This document shows positions 36,288 to 48,844 of a DNA stretch of 64,000 nucleotides, piece after piece. Positions within the stretch are counted from its first letter, which is position 1; the number at the start of each line of letters is the position of its first letter. Origin of the DNA: Cocos nucifera (taxonomy: Eukaryota > Streptophyta > Magnoliopsida > Arecales > Arecaceae); the NCBI GenBank assembly GCA_006176705.1, contig QRFJ01004303.1:61617-125616 (forward strand), in the 5' to 3' direction. Below the pieces are notes generated by a model that saw only the letters and a list, made by a program, of their open reading frames with translations, had not been told where the DNA came from and searched no databases. The translations under genes were made by a program, and so were the position numbers.

Positions 36288-37863
36288 TGATAAGCATCAT
36301 AAATTCATCAATAAAAATATTAATTTATTAATTAATTTATATTAATTTTTAAAAATTATTAATTAATTTATATATAATTTTTAAAAAAATTCATATTTTT
36401 ATTAATTAAAAAATAATAAAAATTAAAAAATAAAATTTTATTATCAATATAAAGAACTCATTTTTTTGATCATAACAAAATAAATTTTGAATAAAACGGA
36501 GCTAAAATGGAAAAGATATAAATTTTTAAAGATATCAAATAAATAAAAATTAAATAAAAAAAGAAAATGGTTCAGCTGGCTCCGTAAGCCGAGCCACCAA
36601 GCCAAGCCAAGCCATCAAAATTGACTCAGCCATTTAAGCCATCAGCCGGTCCACGATCCAGGCGTGGACCGCCAGCTCAGTAGAAATCGACGAATTAGAG
36701 ATTGCCATGAGGCGGACCTAGCCCCTTAAAGGGTCCATAGAAATTTATCGTGACTCATAGGGTATTTTGGTCTTTTCACCTAGCGACAAGAACGTTGATT
36801 GGCTGCGGTGTGCGGTGCAACCGATCCATGCGATCCATGAAAACAGTAATTGCACGATCGGACGGCTGCGGTTGATTGCGGTCAAGATTGGACAGCAGTG
36901 GTGACTTTTGGGTTTGATTCAAATTCTATCAGTGATCTGGCGCGATCTGATGGCCAAAAAACTAAGTGATGAAGATCCAACGGTTCAGAATGCTCCCAAT
37001 GGTGATCAGGACTCTCGAAGCATGATTTGTGGCTAGATTTCCTCCATCAAGCGTGATCGGACGGTTAGAATTTAATCTGACCCGATTTGGGCTGATATGC
37101 ATTCGATTTTAATGATTTTTGGACCGTTGGATTTTTATTGAATGACCAGATTTCACCAGGCTTACCAGAGTCATATCAGAGCTATTTTGATTCAAATTTT
37201 ATTCAAATTTCTTTGTATTTTGACGATTGCAAAGGCTATTAGTCCCACATTGCCTTTAGAAAAAAATACCCAGCCCTCCTAGCTCTATAAAAAGAATCCC
37301 AGGCCTCTAAAAATCAACATCTCCGATCAAGGTGAAGCTTTGGTATAGGGCTAAGCTAGGCTATAGGTTAAAGGCTGCTTCAAAGCAACGGGTGTCGAGA
37401 AGAAGAGCTGGGCTTCTACACCATCTTTCTGCCACTGCTGATCCAAGATCAAAGATCAAGCTATTTTATTTTTTTTAAATTTTATATATTTAAATTTTAA
37501 AATTTTAATTAATAAAAATTTTATTTTTGCACTTTAATTTTTTGCTTTTTATTTTTATTATAATTTAATTTCTATACTTTAAATTATTGCTTTGCAAGTA
37601 GATGCTAAGATCTAACTAGTAGATCTTAGTACCAAGTTTAAATTCCTACACCTTTTAATTTTCACTTTTTATTTTCTGACTTCATTTTTAATCCCAAAAC
37701 TCTTCTCTTTTTCTTTTCAAAAATCAAATATTTTAAATCTAAAAATACTACCTTCCCTATGGATTCGACCCGACTCACCGCTATCTATGCATTTTCAATG
37801 ATTTTAAGAAGTCGGATTAAACTGATAAACACGGTTCTTAACGACAACATCGTGTACCTATCA
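36288..37863 (+). repeat. 3' LTR of C (1576 bp)
   Basis: Copy of 30727-32319, differing mostly by transitions and short indels. TATA box CTATAAAAAG near 37285. Ends GTACCTATCA. Confidence 0.88.
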
Positions 37864-37868
37864 CCTAT

Positions 37869-38560
37869 CTATGGTCTTCATTTGACTTGATGAGTCAGTG
37901 GGAGGATCATGATTAGCTAGTTAAACTAACTCTTTTTAAATTAATTAAATTCTCTAAAATTATTAGATTTTTAAAAATAAAATAGTTATGGTGATAACTA
38001 GATCATAACCTCTCATTAAGTTAGTTGGATAATTATTGGAGGCCCAAAGGCCTGGTGCTTATCGACTAAAGAAATTATCATTCATAATATGATTTATTGG
38101 CCACATCTCTCTAAATGGTGGTTAGGTTGACCAACTATATTTGGGCTTAATTATTCATTAGTTAGATGGACCAAGTATGGACATATTAATGGTTGGACCT
38201 ATTTGGAACTTTCAATGGAGGCCCTAGCCCACTGAAAAGATATCTGGAGCAAAACTAAATTACTAAAAATTATTTAAAAAAATAATTGATTATGAACCTA
38301 TCCTTAAATGTACATGGGTTGATCAACCATAGTTGGATTTGTGTGCAGTCTATGTGGATTCTAGTACCCACTAAGAACTTAGGATAATTTCTTGAATTGG
38401 AGGTAGAGGCTACCAATTCAAATAAAATAGTGAAAGAACCTTTTGATTAAAGTCCAAATCTTAAGGATTAATAAATCATTTACTAATTAGGCTTTTGGTT
38501 CTCCTTTATGATGTTAAACCCAAATCATAGTTGCTCCATTCACTATTAGATAGTGATAAA
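37869..38560 (+). other. F: leader, second part (non-coding)
   Basis: Continues F after C and matches A's leader (11460-12080, reverse complement), including TTAAAGTCCAAATCTTAAGG and CTCCATTCACTATTAGATAGTG. No Gag N-terminal reading. Confidence 0.7.
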
Positions 38561-38563
38561 CTT

Positions 38564-38784
38564 ATGAGATCGAACTTCAACAATAAGTATCGAAAGTTGA
38601 ATATTGTTCAGCAGCATGAAGTGGTTTGTGCTGGGGCTTCTATGCCCAGTCTAAATAAAAGGTCCAAGAATAACCTAGATTAGGTAGAGTGCTTCTACTG
38701 TAAGGAGCAGGGGCATTGGAAGAGGAACTGTCCTCAGTATCTTGCTTCCTATGACTCCAACAGGATGAATAAGAGAAAAGAGTA
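38564..38784 (+). pseudogene. F: Gag tail with zinc knuckle
   Basis: The reading MRSNFNNKYRKLNIVQQHE leads, past a TAG (CAG in relatives), to ECFYCKEQGHWKRNC, an intact CX2CX4HX4C knuckle. It is followed by LASYDSNRMNKRKE and a stop. The capsid part of Gag is not present upstream, so F may be an internally deleted element. Confidence 0.8.
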
Positions 38785-39210
38785 AGGAGTTACTGATCAA
38801 GGATGTTATATGATAACACCTTGTAATTTTTCTATTTGTGATACTACTACTTAGGTATTGAATACCAAAAGTCCAATCCATATTTGCAATATATTGCAAA
38901 GACTAAAAAATAGTAGAAAATTTGAAAATAATGAGGGATTCCTGAATGTTGGAGATGGAAGGTCTGTTTCAGTTCTAGCTATTAAAATAGTTCAACTTAT
39001 TTTCAATGCTAATATCATTTCTTTAAATGAATGTCATTATTGTCCTTCTTTTCTGATGAATATAATCTCTATTGGCTTTTTGGCCAAAGATGGTTATCAT
39101 TTGTTAATAAAAAAAGATTATTGTGATATCATTATAAATGATGTTACGATAATGCAAGGACAACAAAGAAATGGTATTTATATTTTATCATAGCTTATTA
39201 GTGTAATGCA
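38785..39210 (+). pseudogene. F: protease remnant
   Basis: YMITPCNFSI leads to VLNTKSPIHICN, where the catalytic DTGS is NTKS, so the aspartate is lost. The frame 38858-39193 keeps NVGDGRSVSVLAI, ECHYCPSFLMNIISIGFLAKDGY and GIYILS. Catalytically dead. Confidence 0.85.
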
Positions 39211-40430
39211 CACTTCTAAAAAATATCCTAAATTAGATAATATTTCTGATATCTACCTATAGCACTGTAGGCTAGGTCACATTAACAAGAACAGGATAAA
39301 CATGTTGACTCAAGAGGGAATCCTTGAAGTTAGTAATTGTAAATCACTTCCAACCTTTGAGTCCTATCTTCTTGGAAAAATGACCAAGTCATCTTTTACT
39401 GAAAAAGATGAAAGAGCCACTGAGCTCTTAGGTCTAGTATATACTGATGTATGTGGACCTATGAGTACAAGTGCTAAAGATGGATATTTCTACTTCATCA
39501 CTTTCACAGATAATCTATCTAGTACGGATATGTCTATCTGATGAAACATAAGTTGGATACATTTGAAATATTCAAATGATTCCAAAGTGAAGCAGAAAAA
39601 TAAACTGAGAAGAGTATTAAAACTCTTCGATCAGATCAAGGAGGTGAATATCTATCTAATGAATTGTTGACATATCTAGGAGAGAATGAGATTCTCTCAC
39701 AATGGATACCTCCAGAGACACCATAGCATAATGGTGTATCGAAAAGGAGGAATCGAACCTTGTTAGACATAGTTCGATCCATGATAGGGTTTGCTAGTCT
39801 GCCTATTTCATTTTAAGGTTATGCTTTTGAGACTGCATATTTCATATTGAATAATGTACCGAGTAAATCTATCGCAAACACTCCATATGAGATATGGACT
39901 AGGCGTAGGCTTACACTCTCTCACCTATAGGTTTGGGATTGTCCGGCCTATATCAAATATTTGCATATAGATAAACTTGGACCCCGGTCTGATAAGTGTG
40001 TGTTTATAGGGTATCCCAAGAAAACTAAGGGTTACTATTTCTACTATGTTGAAGAACAAAAAGTGTTCATCAGCCTTAAGGTAATTTTTTTAGAAAAGAA
40101 GTTTCTTGGTGAAGAAACTGTTGCCTCTAAAGTTAAACTTGAAAAAGTTCAATAGGTAGAAAAACTGACATCTATAGCTAAACCAAAACTAGATTTGATT
40201 TGATCAAATTTGGAGCCCAATGTACCTATACCATTAAGGCGATTCGGTAGAATACTACATCAGCCAGACAAATACTATGGTTTCTTAGTCCGAAATGGTG
40301 ATCTTATCGAACTCGATGAGAATGATGAGGATCTGATCACCTATATGAATGTAATGCAGAGACCTGATTTCAAGAAATGGCTTGAGGCCATGAAATTCGA
40401 GATGGAGTCCATAAAGGTCAACGATGTGTG
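39211..40430 (+). pseudogene. F: integrase remnant
   Basis: HCRLGHINKNRINML gives the zinc-binding His pair; the matching CESC is FESY, so the Cys pair is lost. VYTDVCGPM holds the first Asp and LRSDQGGEYL (about 39630) the second. NGVSKRRNRTLLDIVRS (Glu region) follows with a few stops. KLGPRSDKCVFIGYPKKTKGY and RRFGRILHQPDKYYGFLV lead toward RT. The frame 40210-40458 ends at NDV, where E's LTR cuts in at 40431; the last few codons of that frame belong to the LTR. Confidence 0.87.
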
Positions 40431-42721
40431 TGAAGAAAATTTGAATTTTCTGCCATAAGATCATTCAGATTCGATCAGATCTATACCAAATTTTCAAAAA
40501 AAATCTAATTTGATCCTTTCATATCTGAAAGATTCTTAGATCTGATCCTAATGATCTAATATTAAATATAAAATTAAAATTATAGTAGATATTATTTTAG
40601 TACCTGATTGGGTAATCTAATTACCTTATCGATGATCTATGGAAGCTTTGGGTTCTGGATCAAGCCATACAAGCACTTGGCCTCTACCAGAGTCCACTCA
40701 GGTTGGATCTGAAGATGCTCTCCTTCTAGATTTGATCACCAAAAAATAGATTTGGATTTGATCTGTAAATCCTTCAAAATAATTGATGAAGGCAGCGCGA
40801 TCGTCTCATGGATACGTTGTCTTTTTCCTTGAAACCTTGCGCCAATGCCTGGATCTCTTGCTTGAACCTTGGCCCAACCTTTGGGCATGGATAAGAGAGA
40901 GAGGAGGGGCATGGAGATGGAAGGGACAACATCACCTTTTTGTGCTAGGGGCATGGAGAAGCAAAATTTCTTATAACCCTAAGGCGTAGGGTCTCTTAAA
41001 TAGAGCCCTGCGCCACCTCAGAGTTTCACTCAATGAAGCAACTAATTTGCTTCGATTAAATCAAAATTCCTTCTAATTTCCCATGCCAATTATCACATAA
41101 TTGTCACCCACAATAATCCCAAAGAATGCCATACAAAATAGATAGGAAAGAGGGAGGAAGTTAGTGCGCAAAGGACTCTTCCTACTCTCTTTGAATTTGA
41201 TCTCCATCAAACCTCCTTGACTGGTCAAAACTGAATTTTGACCAAGTCAAAGCCTATCCTCTTGGGGCGCATGCCTAGGAGGATGTGCACCCTCTCCATG
41301 CTAGGGGTGCGCATTCCTAGAAATTCTCTAGGGGGCACACGCCCCTTGTCCCTTCTTTCTTACATCAGGGTCAACCTTTGACCCTAGTTTGAAATAGAAA
41401 ATGGCAGGCTACTGAAAATGGCAGGTGTTGTCCTAAAATCATCTGATGAATTAAAACAACCCTATTCTAACCTAGACAAGCTCCAATTAGGGTTTTGAAT
41501 GAGTCAAACTCATCCAAGATGAACCAAAAAGACTATAGAAGGAGAATGTTAGGTTCAATCATGTGCTAGCATGATTATCTTGAACCTAATTGATTCTAAT
41601 CCAAATCAATTGAACTAGATCAGTTCAATTGATGATCACCAGATTCAAACCCTTGTTTGTGTGATCCCAGTTAGGTTCAGTTTCTGTATGGTAATGGGAT
41701 ATGTCATGATCTCTATCATCGACATCATCGAAACTCCTTTCGATGGATCAGAACTCTTCTGATTCGAACAGCTAGAATGATCGATCATCTAAATCATTCT
41801 AATTGCTCCCAAAATCCACCAGTGACACCTAGCAGTATATGGTGGCAACCCATCAGAGCTGAAAGTGCGAACCTCTTGGTGCAGCTACCTGTGTGATTAA
41901 GTTCTTCTATCTTGAGCCCCGATCAGATTAGGGTTAAGGTGAACTCGTCAAACCCTAGTCTCCATGTCATATGATGTAATCATTCGATTCGAGTCCAATG
42001 TGAAAATCCTAAATAGAAACTCTTTCTATTATTTCACTCTGCCATGGCCATGGGCTTATGGACTTGATTCTCATGATCATCATAGGGCTACTCCTCATCC
42101 ACCGAGGTAGATAGATCTTCCATCTTGATGCAATCCAGTTCCTACAATGAACATGCTATAGCCAACATACACCTCAGGGTTTCCATATGGCTAGGAGATC
42201 CGAGTTAATGGTGTAGTCAAACTATAACACCCTCAAGGTGAACTTATCCGATGCACCTCAGGTCAAAGAACCAGACACACTACTGCAGCATCGAGTCAGT
42301 CATTGACGAGAAGGTAGACTTCCTAATGACTACTCGAGGTGGTCACGCTCAGTGCCCTCATTCTCTAACGAGTATCCTGTACTCTCGCTCCGGTGTCTCC
42401 ACACCATAGACTCAAGACTCATCTACTAAAGAGAAGCGATCATACACCAACCTTTTGGATCAATCACCATCCTCGTGATGATCCTACGATCGGAAGCAGT
42501 TTATGAGTTAATAATGATTAATTCATGTCTTAAATTTTCAACTCTTGAAAATATGAATTATCATTACCATTAACTCAAAGGATGTATCACAGACACTTTA
42601 AATACACATATGTGATAGAAAATAACCCATTTTTTTAATTTATAGTCAAAATTATAAAATTATCTTTAGAAGTGTAATACAAGTGTTTAGCCAATCTGGC
42701 TTCTAGGGTACACATATAACA
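40431..42721 (-). repeat. 3' LTR of E (2291 bp)
   Basis: On the minus strand TGTTATATGTG to AATTTTCTTCA. Preceded inside by GGTCAAGTGGGAGTT, the purine tract. Matches 61329-63320 throughout. Frames at 40736-40989 and nearby are LTR shadows, also present at 61635-61948. Confidence 0.85.
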
Positions 42722-42969
42722 AACTCCCACTTGACCTAAGTCAATTGGCTACAAATCTAAGTCCCACCTTCTTAAGGTGGGCTTCGATCTTCTATTGACC
42801 TAAAAGCTTCATCAATGGATATGCTGTATTATCTGCGGAGTCAACTCTCTTAACCTCGATGTAATCCTTCTCGAGGTAATCATGAGTGAGGTGGAATCAT
42901 CGCTCAATGTGCTTAGATTTCTGATGAGACTTCAGCTTCTTAGCTAGGGCTATAGCGCCATTATTGTCG
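42722..42969 (-). pseudogene. E: RNase H end (downstream of D)
   Basis: The minus strand reads NNGAIALAKKLKSHQKSKHIE (read in two parts: NNGAIALAK and KSHQKSKHIE), then RVDSADN and LGQ followed by a stop. It is the C-terminal end of copia RNase H and continues exactly the reading broken at 55721. The break carries a TGTCG duplication. Confidence 0.82.
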
Positions 42970-44600
42970 TGACTGCTTATCGTTAAAGCATCAAACAAAA
43001 ATTAAATCTGATTTTAATATTTAGGACAATGGTGAGTCGGATATCAATTTTTTCAAAGATTGAAAACTAAGTTACGTTCAATATAATTAAAAATAAAATT
43101 TTTAATTTAATTTTAAAGTAGAAATTTAAATAAGTAGATTAAAGAGAGCAAATTGAGAGTTTAGTAAATAAATATAAAAAGAAAGCAAATACTTAATTAA
43201 TTAGGGTTTTTGAATTTATGAAAAGTATTCTAGAATTTTGAATTCATCTCTAATTGGGTTGAGGTAATTCTTTTTTAACGCAAAAATTGATATTTTAAAA
43301 ATTTAGTTATGATTATAATTTATTTTCTTAGAGTATGAATTATATCTTTTGATTATGATCCATTGCTATAAAATCATAAATTATTCAATACTTTAATTTT
43401 TAAAAATTAATAACATAGCTTTTTATGATTATTATTTAAAATAAATTATTAAATTAAGTACAGACTATATCTGCTGATCATAACCTATCCTAATGAATAT
43501 AATTTATTTAGATTAATAATAAGCATGCCACAGAGTTAAGATCTCATGCATAAAAAAAATAAATTTCATTAAAAACTAAGTAGGAGAACATGTTTGCACA
43601 AAAAGAATTACAAAAGATAAAGAAAAAAAATTATAACCCATATTTAGAAGACTTCATCTACTTCCTTAGAATCCAGCTCCTTAGCCACGCATGGTTGACG
43701 ATCCGCTCACTCCTAGCATCTTCAGAGCTCCTTGGATGAAGGATGGAGGAGAAGAAGAAAGAAGGAAGAGAGGAGAAAAGGAGAGAAAAGGCTCTATTTT
43801 TGATGTAGAGGGCTCCCCCTGGCTTATGGAGATAAGGCTGCTTAAATAGAGGAGGAAATCAAGAGTTTTTGGCTCCTTATTGGAGTCCAATCAGAGCCTA
43901 GATCGAAATCAAAGACCCTGAAACTTCCTGGCTATCTGTTTTAGATCAAACGGCCTTAAATCCATCACCAAATCACTGGTTAATCTCCTGATCACAATTG
44001 GATTAAATTTGGGCCATTGGATTGCCCAGCAGATGCTTCTGCACCGTCGGATCGCCCTCAGGAAGGCTGGAAAATCCTCATCAGAGTCGGGATCATTTTA
44101 TGCTATTGGATGGCTACCGAGAGCATCATCGACCATCCGATCGTGCAAAACTATATCCATAGACCCTGTGGACCGACCACACCAAAGACCTCCGCCAATT
44201 ATCGCATGCTATGCCAAGTAAAAAGACCAAAATGCCCCTATAAGCCACGTTGTTTATTCCATAAACCCCTTAAGGGTTCAGGTCCACCACGCGGCGTATG
44301 CCGATTGGCCATGCATGATGGGCTGGATGGCCTGCGCCTTTTCCATGGACCAGCCAATCGATCCACCATGCACCGACCATTTTTTTTTATTTTTTTTTAT
44401 TTTAAACTTCTACGCTTCTTGATTTTTTTGTTTTAGCTTCGATTTGAGTGAAATTTTTTGCATTGAAATCCATAAATCGAGCTCTTCATATTGATAAACT
44501 TTTTTCCCATAAAATACTAATAAAAACATCAATTTTTTAAAATAAATATTAATTAATATATGATCTAATACTTTTATTTAGTATTTTATGATGATTATCA
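42970..44600 (-). repeat. 3' LTR of D (1631 bp)
   Basis: On the minus strand TGATAATCATC to AAGCAGTCA. Holds the uninterrupted AATAT site at 43171-43175 that I hit in the other LTR. The GCGTGGTGGACCTGAACCC stretch (about 44290, minus) matches the GGCGGACCTAGACCC stretch of C's LTR. Frames at 43681-44436 are U3 shadows. Confidence 0.86.
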
Positions 44601-45685
44601 CATCCTCTAACTTGAGTTTTACTCGTCCTTGAGTAAAAAGAGAAAAATTAGAGATATGTACCAACTCGATAAGATGTGAAAGTTTTTTTAGGTCATCTTA
44701 AAGTCAGTTGATACCTAATTAGAGATTTAAGAGATACATCATTGGATTATTAATTCTATCTCAAATAGTGGTTAAGTGAAGAACATAAAATTTAAGAGCT
44801 TTTCTTTGACCAATTTTTCATCTTTTTTCTTTAAATCCTCTTTCATTAGTATGGACTAGAGTTTTTTTTTTTAACAGTCAGTGCAATGTTTTAACCCCTT
44901 AAGCTTTCTATTTGATTCTTGTAGCGAGCATTGGACCAATGACTCTTAAACCAATTGGCTTTAGGACACTAGGTATAGAATATTCTTCGGATTTACTGAC
45001 TTGAGTCAAATAGGCTATAGGTTAAAGCTAACTATATAACAAGCTTTTTCATATTGCTCATTTTTTTATGAGAATAATATTGCTTATTTAGGCAACAAGA
45101 TTCGATTACTCGATGAAAGATCAATATTTAAAACTTATTTTTTATTATTTTATTATTATTATTTTTATTTTTTATATAATTTTATATATTTTTTAATTTT
45201 TTTCACTCATACCCATATAAAGTAGATTCTTTATTGAATACAGGTTGAAAAAAGTTTTAGAATTACTCAAAAATTTATTTTGCTCTAAACCTGACCATTT
45301 ATTAGATTTTATTAATAATTTAATCCTTAATATTTTAAAAAATTCTCTAGATCATTAATCAATCATTGATTAGAATGCCTGAAAAATTTTAAATTGGGAT
45401 AAAATTAGGTACACAAGACTAATTATTACCATACTTGAAAACTTTAAAATTTTTTATTTATCCTTCCCTCTAACTTAATTTTCATTATCCTCAATGGAGA
45501 AAAGAAATAAAGTGTGATAAAAGATAAAAAAATAACAAGGAAAGAGTTCACCTGATTTAGTATGGTTCTGGTCTTGGCCTAGGTTTATTTGTTCTTCATT
45601 CAGCATGGGTTTGTAGTTCTCCTTCCAACTTAGTCCTAAAAGAAAGATAAACTAAAAAAAAAAGTAAATTCAAATATAAAAAGCT

Positions 45686-45729
45686 TGGGTTGCCTCCTAG
45701 TAAGTGCTAAGTTTAACATCTTCAGCCAG
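45686..45729 (-). other. D: conserved 3' non-coding motif
   Basis: Minus-strand copy of the motif at 35077-35120: CTGGCTGAAGATGTTAAAC, then TTAGCACTTACTAGGAGGCAACCCA. The span 44601-45685 is AT-rich and non-coding. It includes the same pair of GAGTAATCGAATC / AGCAATATTATT-type blocks found downstream of C's motif. Confidence 0.72.
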
Positions 45730-45828
45730 ACCCTATGAAGGAGTTTTAGGTATAATCATTTTAAATTCATCCTTCAAAATTCCAAAAAGATAAGGCCAAT
45801 CAGGAGGTCTTGTTATCATGATAGAAAA

Positions 45829-46990
45829 TCATTCATGGAATGCTTTTCGATGGTTAGATTTAGTCTTGATTAGTAAGGTGTATGGAGCAAACATATTAAA
45901 CCAAAATTTAAAATTATTATAGTTTTTAAGATGATCAAGAAGGGGTTGTGTTTGTTGAGTTGAGATTGGGAGTGGAGGTTTAGGAATTTCTTCAATTATA
46001 ACTTGATCTACCTCAGTCCTTTTTTTGGATCTGAAATATCTTGGCCTCAATTCTTCCTGATTTAAATCATGGCACTTTTTTCAAATTAATTTTAATTCTG
46101 CCTCTATACATCATTTTAATATTATAGATAAATTTTGAAGGCCATCCTCGAAAGTAGTATCGAATATAGAAAAAATAGACTTAAAATCCTTATCCCTTAT
46201 ATTAGGCTTAAAATCAAACTTATGTTTTGATTAGGCAACTCACTCTCGGATTGATTAGGCAACTCACTTTTACTAATAGTCGTTACTAACTAATCTATCT
46301 GCATTTCTAGATGATCAATGGCTTAGCAGTTTGACTTTATAAGTTGGTTCGTGTTTTGCATGAGGTCGTTTCAGCTTTTTTTCTAATGAATTAAGTCTTT
46401 GGTCCTTTGGTTTCTTAAAGGTTTGCATACAGGAGTGATAGGTCTGCATAAAGTTATTAAGAGTAGTTGCTAGAGAGTTAGGCCTTTGGTCATCTAGAGT
46501 ATTTAATAGTTGATTGGTAAATTCTAACTCATCTACTGCTTGCTGAATCCTCTCTTTAAAAATTGACTTATTGTTATTAAGAGAAGATCGATATTGTGGG
46601 TAGGGCATATCATAAGGTGTATCCATGAAAGTGGATTTTTATGGCACTAGGGTAATCACTGATTGTAATTGCCATAAAAAATTTGGTTGAGCCCTCCAGT
46701 CTTGATTGTAAGTGTTAAAATATATATTATTTCTTGGCTTGTAAGCCATATGGGTTTGATCTTGATAAATTTGCTCATACATATACTCAAAAAATCGGTT
46801 TGGACATCTTCTTGCAAATTGGATGGGGCTCTAACAAATTGCACAAACTTATTGTGCAGGAAGAAGAGATGGATAATAAGAGTTTTCATTGGCTATTAGA
46901 CGATCTAATTTATGGGATAACTCATCCACTCTACTCTCGAGATTCATCTTGGATTGTTTATTTATTTTATTTTATTTTATTTTAAAGAAA
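45829..46990 (-). pseudogene. D: C-terminal Gag remnant
   Basis: From upstream to downstream on the minus strand: FVQFVRAPSNLQEDVQTDF (46889-46656), YFNTYNQDWRAQPNFLW in another frame near 46725-46670 (the Athila YNPGWRNHPNFSW word), then MDTPYDMPYPQYR in frame 46626-46315. A last frame at 46050-45829 may be the linker of the same protein (RPRYFRSKKRTEVDQV). Capsid core absent, frames broken. Much like C's remnant. Confidence 0.68.
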
Positions 46991-47954
46991 TAAGAAAAGA
47001 GATGAGGAGAGAATTCTAAAGATGAGAGCCCTAAAGAGTCCTAGATCTAGGGATGATAGAAGAGAGTATTTTAATTAGGATTTGAATTATAAAGGTAAAC
47101 AAGTTAAGCAGGCATGGACTCTCTATCCTAAGGTTAATCTAGATTTAGACAGCTCCTAACTGTCAAGATCATCTTCAAGCCCTTCAGGCAAAGAATCAGC
47201 TACTCAACTGATCAGGTAAGTATAAGATCGGTGAAAGTCCTCCTATTACTTTTCTTAGACACTAATTATCTTGGCTAGGTAAGCTAACGAAATCAATTAA
47301 GTAACCACCTTCCTTCGGAACGTGATCTCTAAACCACATGCCTTAGACACCAGTCAAACTGACTAACTCTATCCCAGTCTAACTCAGAGTTCCTTATTCT
47401 AATGAGCTCGAATATCCTTAGGGGCCAATGTCTAATTGATTTTAAATTAAAAAGCTTAGGTCAATGCAATATGAAGGGTGGTGGTTTGTAGGCTAAGGAA
47501 GGGTAATCAAATCCTCACCTTATCTTATTTAATGGGTTGTGCCTTTAAAGTATATTATGAATATGTAATGCAAATCAAACAAGATATCCAAATTTGTTAA
47601 AATTAATTTTATGTTATGTTTTTGGTTTTTTTAAATTAATTAAGTGTTATGAGATGTTGGTGATTTTTTAGGATTTATGGTCTTGTCTTTTTATAAGTGT
47701 ATTTTAAGTTTTGATTATGTGGTTTTACAAAGAAAAGTAAATTCAAGTGATTAAGTTTGAAAGGCAGGAAAAGCTAAACTATAGAAAGTAGGAAATCAAT
47801 TATGAAATAGAGTAATTAACTAAATAAAATTAAAGAGCAATAAAAAGATTTTTTTATTTTTTATTTTTTAAATTTTTTATTTATATTTTAATTAATTAAT
47901 TTTTAATTAATTAAAGTAGCTATGCTATAATCCTCGATAATGGTGCCAAAAATT
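46991..47954 (-). other. D: leader and primer-binding site
   Basis: Non-coding leader matching C's leader in reverse complement (the GACACCAGTCAAACTGACTAA block near 47348). The primer site on the minus strand is TTTTTGGCACCATT at 47953-47940, directly after the LTR, of Athila/Tat type and decayed beyond its first 14 bases. Confidence 0.7.
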
Positions 47955-48160
47955 TGATTGTTTGTAATTAAAGCATCAAATAAAAATTAAATCTGATTTT
48001 AATATTTAGGATAGTGGTGAGTCAGGTGTCGATTTTCTCAGAGATTGAATGCTAAGTTATGTTCAATATAATTAAAAATAGAATTTTTAATTTAATTTTA
48101 AAATAGGAATTTAAATAAGTAGATTAAAGAGAGCAAATTGAGAGTTTAGTAAATAAATAT
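47955..48160 (-). repeat. 5' LTR of D, inner part
   Basis: Copy of 42970-43175, ending in AATAT (48156-48160), the target duplication of element I. The LTR resumes at 54249. Confidence 0.87.
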
Positions 48161-48844
48161 TATTGGTGCAAAATCTAATTGATGCTAGATTTGAAGCTGG
48201 AGTTAGAGAGGATGAGGTTGCCATCAGTGATCTGCAAAACAAGTCTCGTCTGGAGTCGGAGATGGTGGCTCCGACAAGATCCTCCGATGATCAAGTTAGC
48301 TCTTTCGGCTAATAGAAATGGAGTACTTAGAGAAATTTTAGAGCAGAGTTTTGAGTAGAAGATGAGAGCTTAGAGAAGAAAGCATATCTGGAGGATCTCT
48401 TATATTGGTGGAGTCTGTAACAAACTGATAGCGACAGCCGTAACCGCCTAGTAGTGGACTATTTGGAGCCACGTAGAGTTTGTTATGGAGGATAGTGTCT
48501 GTTATTGTTATGTGCCAACTTGTTGGATCTAACAATTGGAGTTTGGATGGGACAGCTGTAGGCAACAGAGCATCCCTCACTGATGTTGTTCCACAAGAGC
48601 TCGGAGGCTTTCAAGATAATTATGTGTGGGCCGTTATTTGCCATATCAGGGGTCAATTTCGATATCCTTTCAGATAGTCGGAAGGAGGAGTTTGAAAGGA
48701 GTTCGACAAAAGGTGAAGTTCAGAAGAAGTTCGACTGTTGGAGAAGTTCGACTGAAGGAGAAGTTCGGAAGGAATTTGACTACTGAAGAAGTCCGAAAGG
48801 AGTTCAACTGCTGGAGAAGTCCGACTGAAGAAAAAGTCCGAGAG
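48161..48844 (-). repeat. I: inverted LTR arm, outer part (U5, R, part of U3)
   Basis: Minus-strand copy of about 53570-54243. By eye some 85 percent of bases agree over the outer 150. Contains the reversed TATA region (CTCTTATATTGG near 48399-48410, mutated). J is inserted at 48844/48845. Right of about 48690 it is U3 tandem words (GAGTTCGAC, GAGAAGTTCG). Confidence 0.85.

Larger units (their letters stand above)
30727..37863 (+). mobile_element. Element C: Athila-like gag-only non-autonomous element (7137 bp)
   Basis: Complete structure: LTRs of 1593 and 1576 bp (30727-32319, 36288-37863), primer site, decayed gag tail, a conserved 3' motif, a purine tract (AAGTTGGAGGGTG, 36275-36287), and perfect CCTAT duplications (30722-30726, 37864-37868). 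The internal 3.97 kb has no protease, RT, RNase H or integrase wording. The primer site and the gag-tail wording point to the Athila/Tat branch of gypsy. It must have depended on another element's enzymes. Confidence 0.87.
27027..40430 (+). mobile_element. Element F: copia element, plus strand, 5' part
   Basis: 5' LTR (27027-29471), primer site, leader split by C, a short gag tail, protease and integrase, then the reading ends at 40430 where E's LTR starts. RT, RNase H and the 3' LTR would lie beyond E and are not in the window. F's protein words match H and A very closely, so the three form one family in both orientations. Confidence 0.85.

Noticed and set aside
30727..37863. Element C as a full Athila with an envelope-like gene
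   Set aside because: No pol or envelope-like reading exists between gag tail and purine tract; the space holds only AT-rich sequence and the conserved motif.
40736..40989. Pair of overlapping 68 to 72-codon frames on opposite strands, also at 61635-61948
   Set aside because: Both pairs are at the same place in the two LTRs of E, so they are LTR sequence, not a duplicated gene.
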